A DNA stretch of 44,337 nucleotides from Flavobacterium sp. ACAM 123 (lineage in GTDB: Bacteria; Bacteroidota; Bacteroidia; Flavobacteriales; Flavobacteriaceae). The stretch covers positions 1 through 44,337 of the forward strand of contig NZ_AJXL01000022.1 of NCBI RefSeq assembly GCF_000264055.1, given 5' to 3'. Positions 33,514 to 42,045 of the stretch are shown here, piece after piece; position 1 is the stretch's first letter, and each line of letters begins with the position of its first letter. The notes under the pieces were generated by a model. The model saw only the letters and a program-made list of their open reading frames with translations. It was not told the DNA's origin and did not search any database. Both the position numbers and the translations under genes were made by a program.

Positions 33514-34917
33514 ATGACTTTAATAAAATCGATATCTGGAATACGTGGGACAATAGGAGGGAAAGTGGGGGATAACCTGACACCGCTTGATGCTGTAAAA
33601 TTTGCATCAGCGTATGGAACCTGGTTAAAAAACGTTCAAGATCCCTCAATTATTCGGGACGATAAGTTAAAGGTAGTAGTGGGTCGTGATGCCCGTATTT
33701 CAGGACCTATGATTCATAATCTGGTAGTGAATACTTTGATCGGTTTAGGAATTGATGTGATTGATTTGGGATTGTCAACGACGCCAACAGTTGAAATTGC
33801 CGTTCCTTTGGAGAAAGCAGACGGTGGAATTATTCTTACTGCCTCACACAATCCAAAGCAATGGAATGCCTTAAAGTTATTAAATGATAAAGGAGAATTC
33901 CTTAATGGTATTGAAGGAGAAAAAATCCTTGCTATCGCAGAAGCAGAAGCATTTGCTTTTGCAGATGTGGATAGTTTAGGCAAAATTACGGAGAATGATG
34001 CTTATATGGACATTCACATTGATGAGGTATTGAACTTGCCTTTAGTTGATGTTGAAGCGGTAAAAGCAGCTAAATTCAAAGTAGTAGTGGACGGTGTAAA
34101 TTCATCGGGAGGAATTATTATCCCAAAATTATTGGAATTGATGGGCGTTGAAGTAGTGAAGTTATACTGTGAACCTAACGGACATTTTCCACACAACCCC
34201 GAGCCTTTAAAAGAACACCTAACGGATATTTCAGAGCTAGTAGTTAAAGAAAAAGCGGATTTAGGAGTTGTCGTCGATCCAGACGTAGACCGTTTGGCTT
34301 TCATCTGTGAAGATGGTGAAATGTTTGGTGAAGAATATACTTTGGTAGCTTGTGCTGACTATGTGTTGAGTAAAACCGCAGGGAATACTGTTTCTAATAT
34401 GTCTTCTTCTCGTGCCTTGCGCGATGTGACTAACAGACATAACGGAAGTTACGAAGCTAGTGCCGTAGGCGAGGTGAATGTTGTGGATTTAATGAAAAAG
34501 AATAATGCGATCATAGGCGGGGAAGGAAACGGCGGAATCATATACCCAGAGTCACACTATGGTCGTGATAGTTTGGTAGGTGTCGCTTTGTTCTTGACAC
34601 ATTTGGCCAATAAGAAAATGACCGTTTCGGCTTTACGTGCTTCGTATCCGGAGTATTACATGAGCAAAAACAAAATCGAGTTGACTCCACAAATTGATGT
34701 CGATTCGATTCTGGTTGCTATGACTGATAAATACAAGAACGAAGATATCACTACTATCGACGGAGTAAAGATTGACTTTGCTAATGAATGGGTACACTTG
34801 AGAAAATCAAATACAGAACCTATTATCCGCATTTATACTGAGGCGCCTGCACAAGCTCAGGCTGATACGCTGGCTTTAAGAATTATTGATGAAATAAAAG
34901 CAGTAGCTGGAATATAA
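33514..34917 (+). CDS. glmM: Phosphoglucosamine mutase / alpha-D-phosphohexomutase
   Basis: This 467-residue phosphohexomutase begins LIKSISGIRGTIGG. The phosphoserine loop is TASHNPKQWNALK, the metal-binding loop DPDVDRL, and the sugar-binding GEGNGG (GGEGNGGIIYPE); the C-terminal phosphate loop is RKSNTEPIIRIY. All four sites look intact. It interconverts glucosamine-6- and glucosamine-1-phosphate for peptidoglycan and lipopolysaccharide precursors. A phosphomannomutase activity cannot be excluded from sequence; the glmM name follows usual flavobacterial annotation. A TATATTTG box lies upstream and a strong terminator downstream. Confidence 0.85.
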   Translation: MTLIKSISGIRGTIGGKVGDNLTPLDAVKFASAYGTWLKNVQDPSIIRDDKLKVVVGRDARISGPMIHNLVVNTLIGLGIDVIDLGLSTTPTVEIAVPLEKADGGIILTASHNPKQWNALKLLNDKGEFLNGIEGEKILAIAEAEAFAFADVDSLGKITENDAYMDIHIDEVLNLPLVDVEAVKAAKFKVVVDGVNSSGGIIIPKLLELMGVEVVKLYCEPNGHFPHNPEPLKEHLTDISELVVKEKADLGVVVDPDVDRLAFICEDGEMFGEEYTLVACADYVLSKTAGNTVSNMSSSRALRDVTNRHNGSYEASAVGEVNVVDLMKKNNAIIGGEGNGGIIYPESHYGRDSLVGVALFLTHLANKKMTVSALRASYPEYYMSKNKIELTPQIDVDSILVAMTDKYKNEDITTIDGVKIDFANEWVHLRKSNTEPIIRIYTEAPAQAQADTLALRIIDEIKAVAGI

Positions 34918-34937
34918 AATAGCCGTGTTTAAAATAT

Positions 34938-34975
34938 AAAACCCCTTTCAAAGTTGTATTTTGTAAAGGGGTTTT
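34938..34975 (+). terminator. Terminator of glmM
   Basis: AAAACCCCTTT at 34938-34948 pairs with AAAGGGGTTTT at 34965-34975, followed on the plus strand by GTTTTTTG. The symmetry may also serve the doxX gene converging from the other strand. Confidence 0.85.
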
Positions 34976-35041
34976 GTTTTTTGTTTCTTGTATTTAAAAA
35001 ATGCAGATTGGAAGTTAAGCTTAATATGTATTGTCAAAAGT

Positions 35042-35440
35042 TTAATCCCATGTATTCGATGAAGAAACTGCCATTTTGCCACCACCAGTAAAGAAAAGTG
35101 CTAGTGCGCCAAATAGGTATAAACCCAATAATTCTAATTGCCAACCTCCATTTTCGTTTAATAAAAACAGATTTGCTGTGTGTACTAAGAAAAAAGCAAA
35201 TAAAGTACCGATCACATATACGGCAGCCGCTAATCGGGTTCTGTATCCAACAAGGATTAGTAGGGGAGCAAGAATTTCGGTGATATAAACGCCGTAGGCA
35301 AGAAAAGAAGGTAATCCTTTTCCAGACAACATACCTTCTATAAAGGATACATCTCCTAATTTGGCAATTCCGTGAAGTAACATAAGTCCTCCAACCACAA
35401 TACGAAGGATTAACAATCCCAAATCAGTATTTTTATTCAT
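35042..35440 (-). CDS. DoxX-family membrane protein
   Basis: This 132-residue protein has four transmembrane helices. Typical DoxX phrases are LGLLILRIVVGGLMLLHG at the start and a Gly-rich fourth helix. DoxX proteins sit in the inner membrane; related ones are quinol-oxidase subunits, or in Flavobacteria, oxidative-stress or respiratory accessory proteins of unknown role. The gene stands alone on the minus strand, 211 bp downstream of the TonB receptor's end. It is probably unrelated to that system. Confidence 0.85.
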   Translation of the reverse strand: MNKNTDLGLLILRIVVGGLMLLHGIAKLGDVSFIEGMLSGKGLPSFLAYGVYITEILAPLLILVGYRTRLAAAVYVIGTLFAFFLVHTANLFLLNENGGWQLELLGLYLFGALALFFTGGGKMAVSSSNTWD

Positions 35441-35650
35441 AGTTTTTGTTTTATGTAATGTATTTAAAACATAGTGTAGTTCAGTTACACCGCAACATTT
35501 ATTTTGTTTCTCAAATATATGATATTTTTAAAAGCGACGTAGCTCTTTACTTATGAAATGTATTAATTTCTGATTTTCAATACAAATAAAACCCTTTTAC
35601 AGCTGAAATTAAAAAGGTTTTTTTCTAAATCGGTGATGATATATTTGTAG

Positions 35651-38176
35651 CTAAAAATTAACTCGAAAACTTACATTGGGAGTCATACCCAAAGATTTAT
35701 TGTTTACGGTAACAGTATTGCTACTCTTGTTCGGGTCCACTTTGTAGTAGCGGTTGATGACATTGTCTTCATTAGTGATATTGATCACTCCACCGCGTAG
35801 GGTTGCTTTAATGGCTGTGTTAAAATTGAAATTGTAGCTAAAAGATGCATCTAATCGCATAAAATCATCGAGATTTTGACTATTAGGTGCGCCATAATTA
35901 ACCATGGTATTATTACCACTACGTACCGTTTCATTGCCTTTAATAGGACGAGTGTACGGTTGTCCATTGCGCCAAATTCCTCCCACCGAAATTTTCAGAT
36001 TGTTGAGAATATTATAATTGAATCCGAGCGAGGCAGAGTGCCGAATGTCTACATTGTTAGGGAAAGTAGAAGGAGTAAAGGAATCAAACTCATAGTCGTT
36101 AATGCTGTACGTATAACTAACCCAGGTACTGAATCTTCTTGCCGTTTTGTTAGCCAGAAATTCGATTCCTTTAGCAGTGTAACTTCCAAACGCATTTTTG
36201 TATTGAAAATTATTATAAAATCCTTGATTTGAAGCTGTAATGCCATCGACAATTTTGTAAAATCCTGTCAGTTCAACATTTAATTTATTTCGCTTGAACT
36301 CAACTCCAAAAGAGCCTTGCTTGCTAGTTGCGATTGGGATGTCCTTGTTATTAACTAAAACCCAGCGTCTTTTTTCTACACCGAGGAAGTCGTCTTCAAA
36401 ATCGATGATTTGAGTCGTGGTTTGATTTTTAAACTCTCCTTCTAATTTTAAAGCAAATTGCTTCGATACCTGTTGCCGGAAATTAATACGAGGTTCTACT
36501 AGTAATTTGTCGAATTTTCCAAAATAATTTAAACGTGTTCCCAATCTTAAGTAGGTGTTATTCTTGTTGTACTCTGCTTCCGCAAAGACGGCATGATTGA
36601 GTAATACGTCTTTTTTAGTGCTAGAATAGGAGGGAGCGCTTACGGTAGTTTGGTTGAGCATTCCAGTTTCATTAACCTGATACCCTAATAATAAACTAAG
36701 GTTAGAATTTGCTTTATAATATGCATTCAGCTTGGTTCCTGTTTCAAGTACTTCATTAGCTTCGGTCAGTAGCTGGTCTGTTGGGACGCGATAATCGGTA
36801 GCGTCAATATTGTATTTGGAAAAATAAGTGACTAGTTCTGTACTAAAGTTGTCAGTCCATTTGGCTTTCCAACTTCCTCCGTACCCCATGTTCTTTTGCA
36901 AAAGCTGGCTGACCTTGGATTCGCTCTGGTCGCTGTTCGAATATTCAGCATAGTTCAAGGCGTTATTGATTCCGATTATGTTCGCTCTAAAGCTGTGCTT
37001 GTCGTTTAAGTCGAATAGTAATTTAGCGGTATAATCATAAAAATAGAAATCAGAGTTGGTACTTTTATCGGCACTGTCGGCATTAATTTCTGTATCTTGA
37101 AAACTTCTTTGGTAATAGTTGGCAAAAGTGGGAGTATTAATTAAATCAGTTAGAGAACGACGTGCAGAGATATCCAACTCGAGATTCTTAGCTAACGGAA
37201 TTTCTACAAAGGCATCGGTACTGATTAGATTGACACCGCCGCCACCTGAAACAGCAGTACCTATTTTGTCATTAGTAGTCATATCGATAGTACTCGAAAC
37301 CCCGTCGCTAAAGGCGGCGCTGGTTCCATTTTTACTTACCGTGACTTTATTAGTTACGTTAGGATTGTAGGCGGAAATTAAACCAAAAAAGTGCCCGGAA
37401 TGGTACATTTTTATATTGTCCCAAAGCATTAAGTTCTGGTCGTTGGTTCCTCCGCGGACATTTATATTAGCAATACTTTCATTTGTGCTTTCCACTCCTG
37501 GCAAAGCCTGTATGGACTGCAGCACATCGGGATCTACGAGCCCGGGAAGAATACCAAACTTTTTAGTGTTTAAAACCGTGCTTCCGTCTATATATTTCTG
37601 TAATCCTGGTGTTAGGTAAACATTTATCAATACTTGATTGAGTTCTTCCTTGGAAGGTTTTAGAAAAATTTTCTTACACTTGTTTTCAGCAGAAAACAAT
37701 TCATTCGCGGTAAATTGACTGGATTCGTAACCTATAAATGAAATGGTAATAGTAGCGTCGAGGGCTACATTATTTAGATTAAAAGCACCGTTTTTTGCAG
37801 TAATGGTTTTACTGGAACTGTTGTCAACGCCCACAGTTGCTCCTGATAGCTGTGCCTGAGAATCCTGAGCTTGTACGATACCACAAATAGGGAATATTTT
37901 GTTCAATACGGAAACCGTTACGTAGCGATAGTCCAGCGCTTTAAAGTTTAAAAGCACCTTAGAGTTGAGGTACGCTATCGTTTGCTGAAGCGTTAGTTCA
38001 GTAGCTGGTTTTTCGATAGTAATAGCGATTACATCTTCTACGGCATAAGAGAATTTAACATTAAACTGTTGTTCAATGTTGGCCATGACCGTCGTTAAAG
38101 CGATTTTATTGGTTGCTGTTTGTGCCTGACCGATGGTTGCCGTGCATACCATTAAATAAAGAATCCATTTATTCAT
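35651..38176 (-). CDS. TonB-dependent receptor with STN signalling domain (FecA-like)
   Basis: This 841-residue outer-membrane receptor has a signal peptide ending near residue 19 (IGQAQ), a STN domain (about 25-90), a carboxypeptidase-regulatory-like beta domain (about 95-175), a plug (about 195-300, with NINVRGGTNDQNLMLWDN) and a beta-barrel to the C-terminal Phe (SFRVNF). The STN domain is the module by which such receptors talk to a FecR anti-sigma. The gene overlaps the FecR-type gene by 8 nt, downstream of it, in order sigma, anti-sigma, receptor. It should import a ligand through TonB and signal its presence. The ligand is unknown. Confidence 0.92.
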   Translation of the reverse strand: MNKWILYLMVCTATIGQAQTATNKIALTTVMANIEQQFNVKFSYAVEDVIAITIEKPATELTLQQTIAYLNSKVLLNFKALDYRYVTVSVLNKIFPICGIVQAQDSQAQLSGATVGVDNSSSKTITAKNGAFNLNNVALDATITISFIGYESSQFTANELFSAENKCKKIFLKPSKEELNQVLINVYLTPGLQKYIDGSTVLNTKKFGILPGLVDPDVLQSIQALPGVESTNESIANINVRGGTNDQNLMLWDNIKMYHSGHFFGLISAYNPNVTNKVTVSKNGTSAAFSDGVSSTIDMTTNDKIGTAVSGGGGVNLISTDAFVEIPLAKNLELDISARRSLTDLINTPTFANYYQRSFQDTEINADSADKSTNSDFYFYDYTAKLLFDLNDKHSFRANIIGINNALNYAEYSNSDQSESKVSQLLQKNMGYGGSWKAKWTDNFSTELVTYFSKYNIDATDYRVPTDQLLTEANEVLETGTKLNAYYKANSNLSLLLGYQVNETGMLNQTTVSAPSYSSTKKDVLLNHAVFAEAEYNKNNTYLRLGTRLNYFGKFDKLLVEPRINFRQQVSKQFALKLEGEFKNQTTTQIIDFEDDFLGVEKRRWVLVNNKDIPIATSKQGSFGVEFKRNKLNVELTGFYKIVDGITASNQGFYNNFQYKNAFGSYTAKGIEFLANKTARRFSTWVSYTYSINDYEFDSFTPSTFPNNVDIRHSASLGFNYNILNNLKISVGGIWRNGQPYTRPIKGNETVRSGNNTMVNYGAPNSQNLDDFMRLDASFSYNFNFNTAIKATLRGGVINITNEDNVINRYYKVDPNKSSNTVTVNNKSLGMTPNVSFRVNF

Positions 38177-39077
38177 ATTTATAGAATACGATAGTTTTGC
38201 CTTCTATTTTGTAACTTAACTTTAAAGGAATGGTCACTGCTTCCAAAGCGATTTTTTGATTGTTATGGGTAAAACTTCCCGTAAACAACTTAGAAGTATC
38301 AACATCATCTGCCTTGATTTTAATATCGTATTGGCGCTCTAATTCCGCTATGACTTGGTCCAAAGGAATTCCTGTAAAACTCGATTCCTGTTGCATCCAC
38401 GATGGATTTTCTGCAGCAGAATCATCGACGGCTTCAATTTGCTTATTCACAACTCTAAACGTTTTTCCGGGGGGTAATTTAACGATTTCATTATTATAGG
38501 TTACGCTTACTAATCCTTCGTAACAACTTACTTCATAATAATTATTACGTTGTTTTACATTAAAATGAGTTCCCAGTACTGTTACAACACCATCAGCAGT
38601 TTGTACGCTGAAGGTTTCTCCTTTTTGCACCTGAAAATAGGCTTCTCCGTTAAGGGTTAAATCCCGGTTGTTTTTCCATTTTTTTTCATTGAAGGTGATT
38701 TTTGAAGCGGCATTCAGTAAAACTTCGGAGTTATCGGGCAATCGGAACATTTTTGTTTGAGCAATTCCGGTTTCGTAGGATTGAATGTTGTTAAGAAACA
38801 GAAAATAAGAGGAGGTAAGCAGTATTGCTAAAACCGCCGCTGCCTTAAAAAAGGCTTTGAAGTTTAGCGTTCGTACTTTTGTTTCTTGTTTCGAAAGAGA
38901 TTTGGTTTTGAAGGCCGCTAATGCCGCCTGTGCATCTATCTTTGGACTTTCAAGATGCGAAGCATAATACGCTATTTTTTCAAGCGTGACAAAACCTTCA
39001 GATTTTTTTAAATCTTCGATTTCCTGACTTGAAAGTTCGCCGTTAAGCCACTTTATTATTTCTTTTTCGTTTTTCAT
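38169..39077 (-). CDS. FecR-family anti-sigma factor
   Basis: This protein of 302 residues starts at ATG 39077; an in-frame TTG at 39083 is less likely. The cytoplasmic N-terminal part (1-75) contains the sigma-binding helices (IIKWLNGELSSQEIEDL). One transmembrane helix spans about 76-95. The periplasmic part has the FecR domain (LPDNSEVLLNAASKITF, about 113-200) and a C-terminal DUF4974/STN-contact domain (TGIPLDQVIAELERQYDIKI). It holds the ECF sigma factor until the receptor signals. It overlaps the receptor gene by 8 nt. A dedicated promoter-like element sits 18-47 bp upstream, after the sigma gene stop. Confidence 0.9.
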   Translation of the reverse strand: MKNEKEIIKWLNGELSSQEIEDLKKSEGFVTLEKIAYYASHLESPKIDAQAALAAFKTKSLSKQETKVRTLNFKAFFKAAAVLAILLTSSYFLFLNNIQSYETGIAQTKMFRLPDNSEVLLNAASKITFNEKKWKNNRDLTLNGEAYFQVQKGETFSVQTADGVVTVLGTHFNVKQRNNYYEVSCYEGLVSVTYNNEIVKLPPGKTFRVVNKQIEAVDDSAAENPSWMQQESSFTGIPLDQVIAELERQYDIKIKADDVDTSKLFTGSFTHNNQKIALEAVTIPLKLSYKIEGKTIVFYKYE

Positions 39078-39094
39078 TTTCAACTCTATATGTA

Positions 39095-39124
39095 TAAGAC
39101 AATTTCAATTCGATTTACCCTACT
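39095..39124 (-). promoter_or_regulatory. Candidate ECF-sigma promoter for the FecR-receptor operon
   Basis: On the minus strand AGTAGGGTAAAT (39124-39113), 10 nt, then TTGTCTTA (39102-39095). The same pair with the same 10-nt gap occurs at 39799-39828 upstream of the divergent lipoprotein. It lies between the sigma stop and the FecR start, so the receptor operon could be raised without the sigma gene. The TTGTCTTA to ATG distance is 17 nt, giving a short leader. Confidence 0.6.
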
Positions 39125-39137
39125 ATTAATCAAAGAA

Positions 39138-39653
39138 TTATATGTTTTCTATTTGCTCTTTCAAAATTTTAAGTGCTGCCGACATTCTTTTTTCAACTGC
39201 TTTCTGCGAAATATCTAGCAATTCGGCTATTTCTCGGTATTTTTTTCCATCAATCCGATTCATTAAGAATACTTCGCGTTGTGCTTCACTTAAAGAGGCG
39301 ATCGCATTTTGCAGTTTCACTTTGAACTCTTCTTCTTCAAATAAATACTCTGGGCTTTGATTTGTCGTGTCTAAATTAGGCGTCTCTTTGGCGAAAGCCA
39401 TCACTACTTTATTGTGTTTTATAGTATTTAGAAATAAATTATTTACCGTAGTGAGTAAATAGGTCTTGACTTTGCTGAAATCAATCTGGGAACAATTTTC
39501 CCAAATTTTCGCAAAAGCGTCTTGAACAAGGTCTAAGGCAGCATCACTGTCGCCACATTTATAGTAGGCAAAATTAGTAGCTGACTGTACGTTCTTAATA
39601 TAAAAGTCACTAAAATGTTGCTCTTCGCAAAGGTTTTTATCTCCGTTATTCAT
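39138..39653 (-). CDS. ECF-type RNA polymerase sigma factor
   Basis: This 171-residue sigma-70-family factor has region 2 at about 25-95 (DAALDLVQDAFAKIWENC, the -10 recognition helix) and region 4 at about 115-165 (EAQREVFLMNRIDGKKYREI, then LDISQKAVEKRMSAAL, the -35 recognition helix). No other region is present, as expected for FecI-like ECF factors. It precedes the FecR gene by 60 bp on the same strand. The likely targets are the two copies of the AGTAGGGTAAAT-N10-TTGTCTTA element in this window; that is inference from position. A weaker GTCTTA occurs upstream of its own gene. Confidence 0.92.
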   Translation of the reverse strand: MNNGDKNLCEEQHFSDFYIKNVQSATNFAYYKCGDSDAALDLVQDAFAKIWENCSQIDFSKVKTYLLTTVNNLFLNTIKHNKVVMAFAKETPNLDTTNQSPEYLFEEEEFKVKLQNAIASLSEAQREVFLMNRIDGKKYREIAELLDISQKAVEKRMSAALKILKEQIENI

Positions 39654-39798
39654 TTATAGTAGGTTCATTGAATGGGCTGTAAATGTAATTTTTTTTAAAC
39701 AACGGTAAGACTGGATTAAATTTAATTTTTTTTTAAAAAATTTAAAACATTGATTTAAAGATGTTTATGGAGATATTTATTTTTTTATTAAAAAGGAG

Positions 39799-39828
39799 AG
39801 TAGGGTAAATTTAATGTTGGTTGTCTTA
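39799..39828 (+). promoter_or_regulatory. Candidate ECF-sigma promoter for the lipoprotein at 39891
   Basis: On the plus strand AGTAGGGTAAAT (39799-39810), 10 nt, then TTGTCTTA (39821-39828), 62 bp before the lipoprotein ATG. Both parts and the spacing match the element in front of the FecR gene. The middle also keeps an AAT at the same place (39813-39815). Confidence 0.6.
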
Positions 39829-39890
39829 CTAACAGAATGGCGAATCAATCATCGCTGTATAACATTAGAAAAACATTAAATTTGTAAATT

Positions 39891-40934
39891 ATGAAAAGAT
39901 TAAAAACGATTACCGGAATTGCATTGATGGCTATATTAGGTCTCACATCATGCCAAAGTGAAGTAGATGACGTACAAGGAGAGAATCCAAATACAAACGC
40001 GGCTAATTCGACAACTGCAAATAACCTGAAACGTACTTCAATGTACGATGGTTCATTTGATGATTTTATTGACGGCGCTTCTTGTTCCTCTATTTTATTG
40101 CCCGCTACCGCAATAGTTAACGGGACTAGGGTTACTCTTTTTAGCCAACTGGATTACCAACAAGCGATTACTATTTTAGGTCGATTTAACAATGACCAGG
40201 ATTCAGTAGTGCTTCAATTTCCATTGCGCGTCAAAACAAGTAACTATACGGAAGTTATGGCAAACAATCAAACGGAGTACAATGCGATCCTTAATACATG
40301 TAGCCAAGCAGAAGCATCAGGTCAAGGGGCTATTACTTCATTAAACATTAACTTCCCTATTACAATTTTAACTTATAATGTAAGTTTACAACAAACAGGG
40401 AGCGTGGTTATCACATCCGAGAAGCAATTGTTTACGTATATAAGTAATGTAAGCAGCACCGAGTTATTTTCAGTAAACTACCCGATTACAGTTACACTCG
40501 CTGGAGGTACAGATGCAACGGTTAATAGTGATGCTGAGTTGCAATCGAATATCAATGCTTCTCTTGCAACGCAAGCAACAATAACGCAAGCAGAACAAAA
40601 TGCGAAAAAACTGGAAACTATTTTAGTTAACGGTATGTTTAAAGTACAGTCATTTGTTACTGCAGGCACAGATTCGGCAAACAATTATAAAGATAATACA
40701 GTAGATTTTGCAAATGATTGGACAATGAAAGCAAGTACTGCTTTAGTGAATACGGCAACAGGGACTTATACAGTAAGTTCAGAGGCAGATGTATTTCTAA
40801 AATTGAATTTCACAGGATTTACTTCTTTTAGCTTATTGAATAATACATGGAAAGTAGTGAGCTACAGTACATCCTCAATAACGTTACAAAGTAAAACAAA
40901 TGCTGCTGTGACCTTAGTGTTAGGACAAATATAA
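39891..40934 (+). CDS. Surface-type lipoprotein with an internal repeat
   Basis: This 347-residue lipoprotein has signal ALMAILGLTSCQ (Cys at about 21). A low-complexity Asn/Thr stretch follows (ENPNTNAANSTTANN). Two related units of roughly 85 residues come next: one includes ATAIVNGTRVTLFSQLDY...FPLRV, the other SVVITSEKQLF...YPITVTLAG. Both have a strand-rich pattern ending in a Gln/Asn-Ala helix. A third region (from ILVNGMFKVQSF) is different and beta-rich. I do not know the function. The candidate ECF promoter upstream ties it to the FecR/receptor system, so it may bind or handle the same ligand at the surface. Confidence 0.75.
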   Translation: MKRLKTITGIALMAILGLTSCQSEVDDVQGENPNTNAANSTTANNLKRTSMYDGSFDDFIDGASCSSILLPATAIVNGTRVTLFSQLDYQQAITILGRFNNDQDSVVLQFPLRVKTSNYTEVMANNQTEYNAILNTCSQAEASGQGAITSLNINFPITILTYNVSLQQTGSVVITSEKQLFTYISNVSSTELFSVNYPITVTLAGGTDATVNSDAELQSNINASLATQATITQAEQNAKKLETILVNGMFKVQSFVTAGTDSANNYKDNTVDFANDWTMKASTALVNTATGTYTVSSEADVFLKLNFTGFTSFSLLNNTWKVVSYSTSSITLQSKTNAAVTLVLGQI

Positions 40935-40971
40935 TTCGAGACATTCGGTTTAAAAATAAAGGATTTGATTT

Positions 40972-41002
40972 AAAACAGCAACAGTAAACGGTTGCTGTTT
41001 TT
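40972..41002 (+). terminator. Terminator between the two lipoprotein genes
   Basis: AAAACAGCAAC at 40972-40982 pairs with GTTGCTGTTTT at 40991-41001, an 11-bp perfect stem with an 8-nt loop and a T run. It suggests that the metzincin gene has its own transcript or is expressed by partial read-through. Confidence 0.8.
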
Positions 41003-41032
41003 AAAAAAGGAGATTCATAAAAAAGAATAAAA

Positions 41033-41809
41033 ATGAAAAAAAGAATTGCAGTAGTAACGATGACCTTTATCTTATTAGTTTCCTGTTCAAAAGAGGACAG
41101 TACAGACACTATTTCAGTTGACGGATATTCAATCACTAATAATAAAAAAGCAACGGGAAGTTCGTCCCATGATTTATTATCTGCGGATACTTATAAAAGC
41201 ATGGTAATCGAAGTGGTTTATGTGGAGGGGTATGAACCATCAGCGACTGCAATTAATAATTTCACTTCTTTTTTGAATGCTAGATCCAATAAACCAGGAG
41301 GTATAACAGTTGTGAAAAGATCGATTGCTTCGCCTGGGAAAGCCACTTTTACCAATAAAGAAATTGTAGCTATCGAAGACGCTAATAGAACGAAATACAA
41401 CTCTGCAAACCAAATTGCGGTATGGGCACTTTTTATTGATGGAGCATCCGCTTCTGACTCAGGGAATAGCTATGTTTTAGGAACTGCTTATAGAAATACG
41501 TCCTTTGTAATTTATGAGAAGACGATTCATGGTTTAAGCGATAGTCCTTTTGAACCCAACAGATCTCTGTTTGAAACAACGACTATTACACATGAATTTG
41601 GTCATATTCTTGGACTTACGAATTTAGGAGCACCTTTACAAAGCAACCATGAAGACGCAGAGCATGAAAAACATTGTAATGTCAAAAGTTGTTTAATGTA
41701 TTGGTCTGCAGAATCAGGAAGTGGAGTTGCTAATATGGTTTCAGGAGGTTCAGCCCCGAAACTAGACGCCCAATGTTTAGCAGATCTTAAAGCAAATGGA
41801 GGGAAATAG
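41033..41809 (+). CDS. Metzincin-like metalloprotease lipoprotein
   Basis: This 258-residue lipoprotein has signal TMTFILLVSCSKED (Cys 18). The zinc site is HEFGHILGLTN: HExxHxxG is present, but the third ligand position of metzincins is Asn here. Further His residues follow (SNHEDAEHEKHC) and could supply it. Downstream the CNVKSCLMYW block has the C-x4-C-x-M spacing known from archaemetzincins, with Met as a possible Met-turn. Annotated relatives are called membrane metalloprotease in Flavobacteria. It probably acts on peptides outside the inner membrane. It is 98 bp after the ECF-promoter lipoprotein, separated by a terminator. Confidence 0.78.
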   Translation: MKKRIAVVTMTFILLVSCSKEDSTDTISVDGYSITNNKKATGSSSHDLLSADTYKSMVIEVVYVEGYEPSATAINNFTSFLNARSNKPGGITVVKRSIASPGKATFTNKEIVAIEDANRTKYNSANQIAVWALFIDGASASDSGNSYVLGTAYRNTSFVIYEKTIHGLSDSPFEPNRSLFETTTITHEFGHILGLTNLGAPLQSNHEDAEHEKHCNVKSCLMYWSAESGSGVANMVSGGSAPKLDAQCLADLKANGGK

Positions 41810-42045
41810 AAGAACACAATAAAGTCGCTGGGTATTTTTATTAAAAAAGGCAATGTGTTTTATCCTGAACTGGTTTCGGGAGATGTTCTTTGTGCAATAG
41901 CTTATCGATACATTTCAAAAACAAAAAAGTCCTAACATTCGAGGTGTCGTCGAACAATTTCTTCGATGCTAAGTTACTCACAGTGGAGGTGTCGAGAATT
42001 GTTTTTAATTATTGGCCCTAACGGTCAAACATAAACAAGAAAAAC

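Noticed and set aside
39703..39708. GTCTTA upstream of the ECF sigma gene as its own auto-promoter
   Set aside because: The upstream AGTAGGGTAAAT half is absent at the right spacing; the six-base match alone is too weak.
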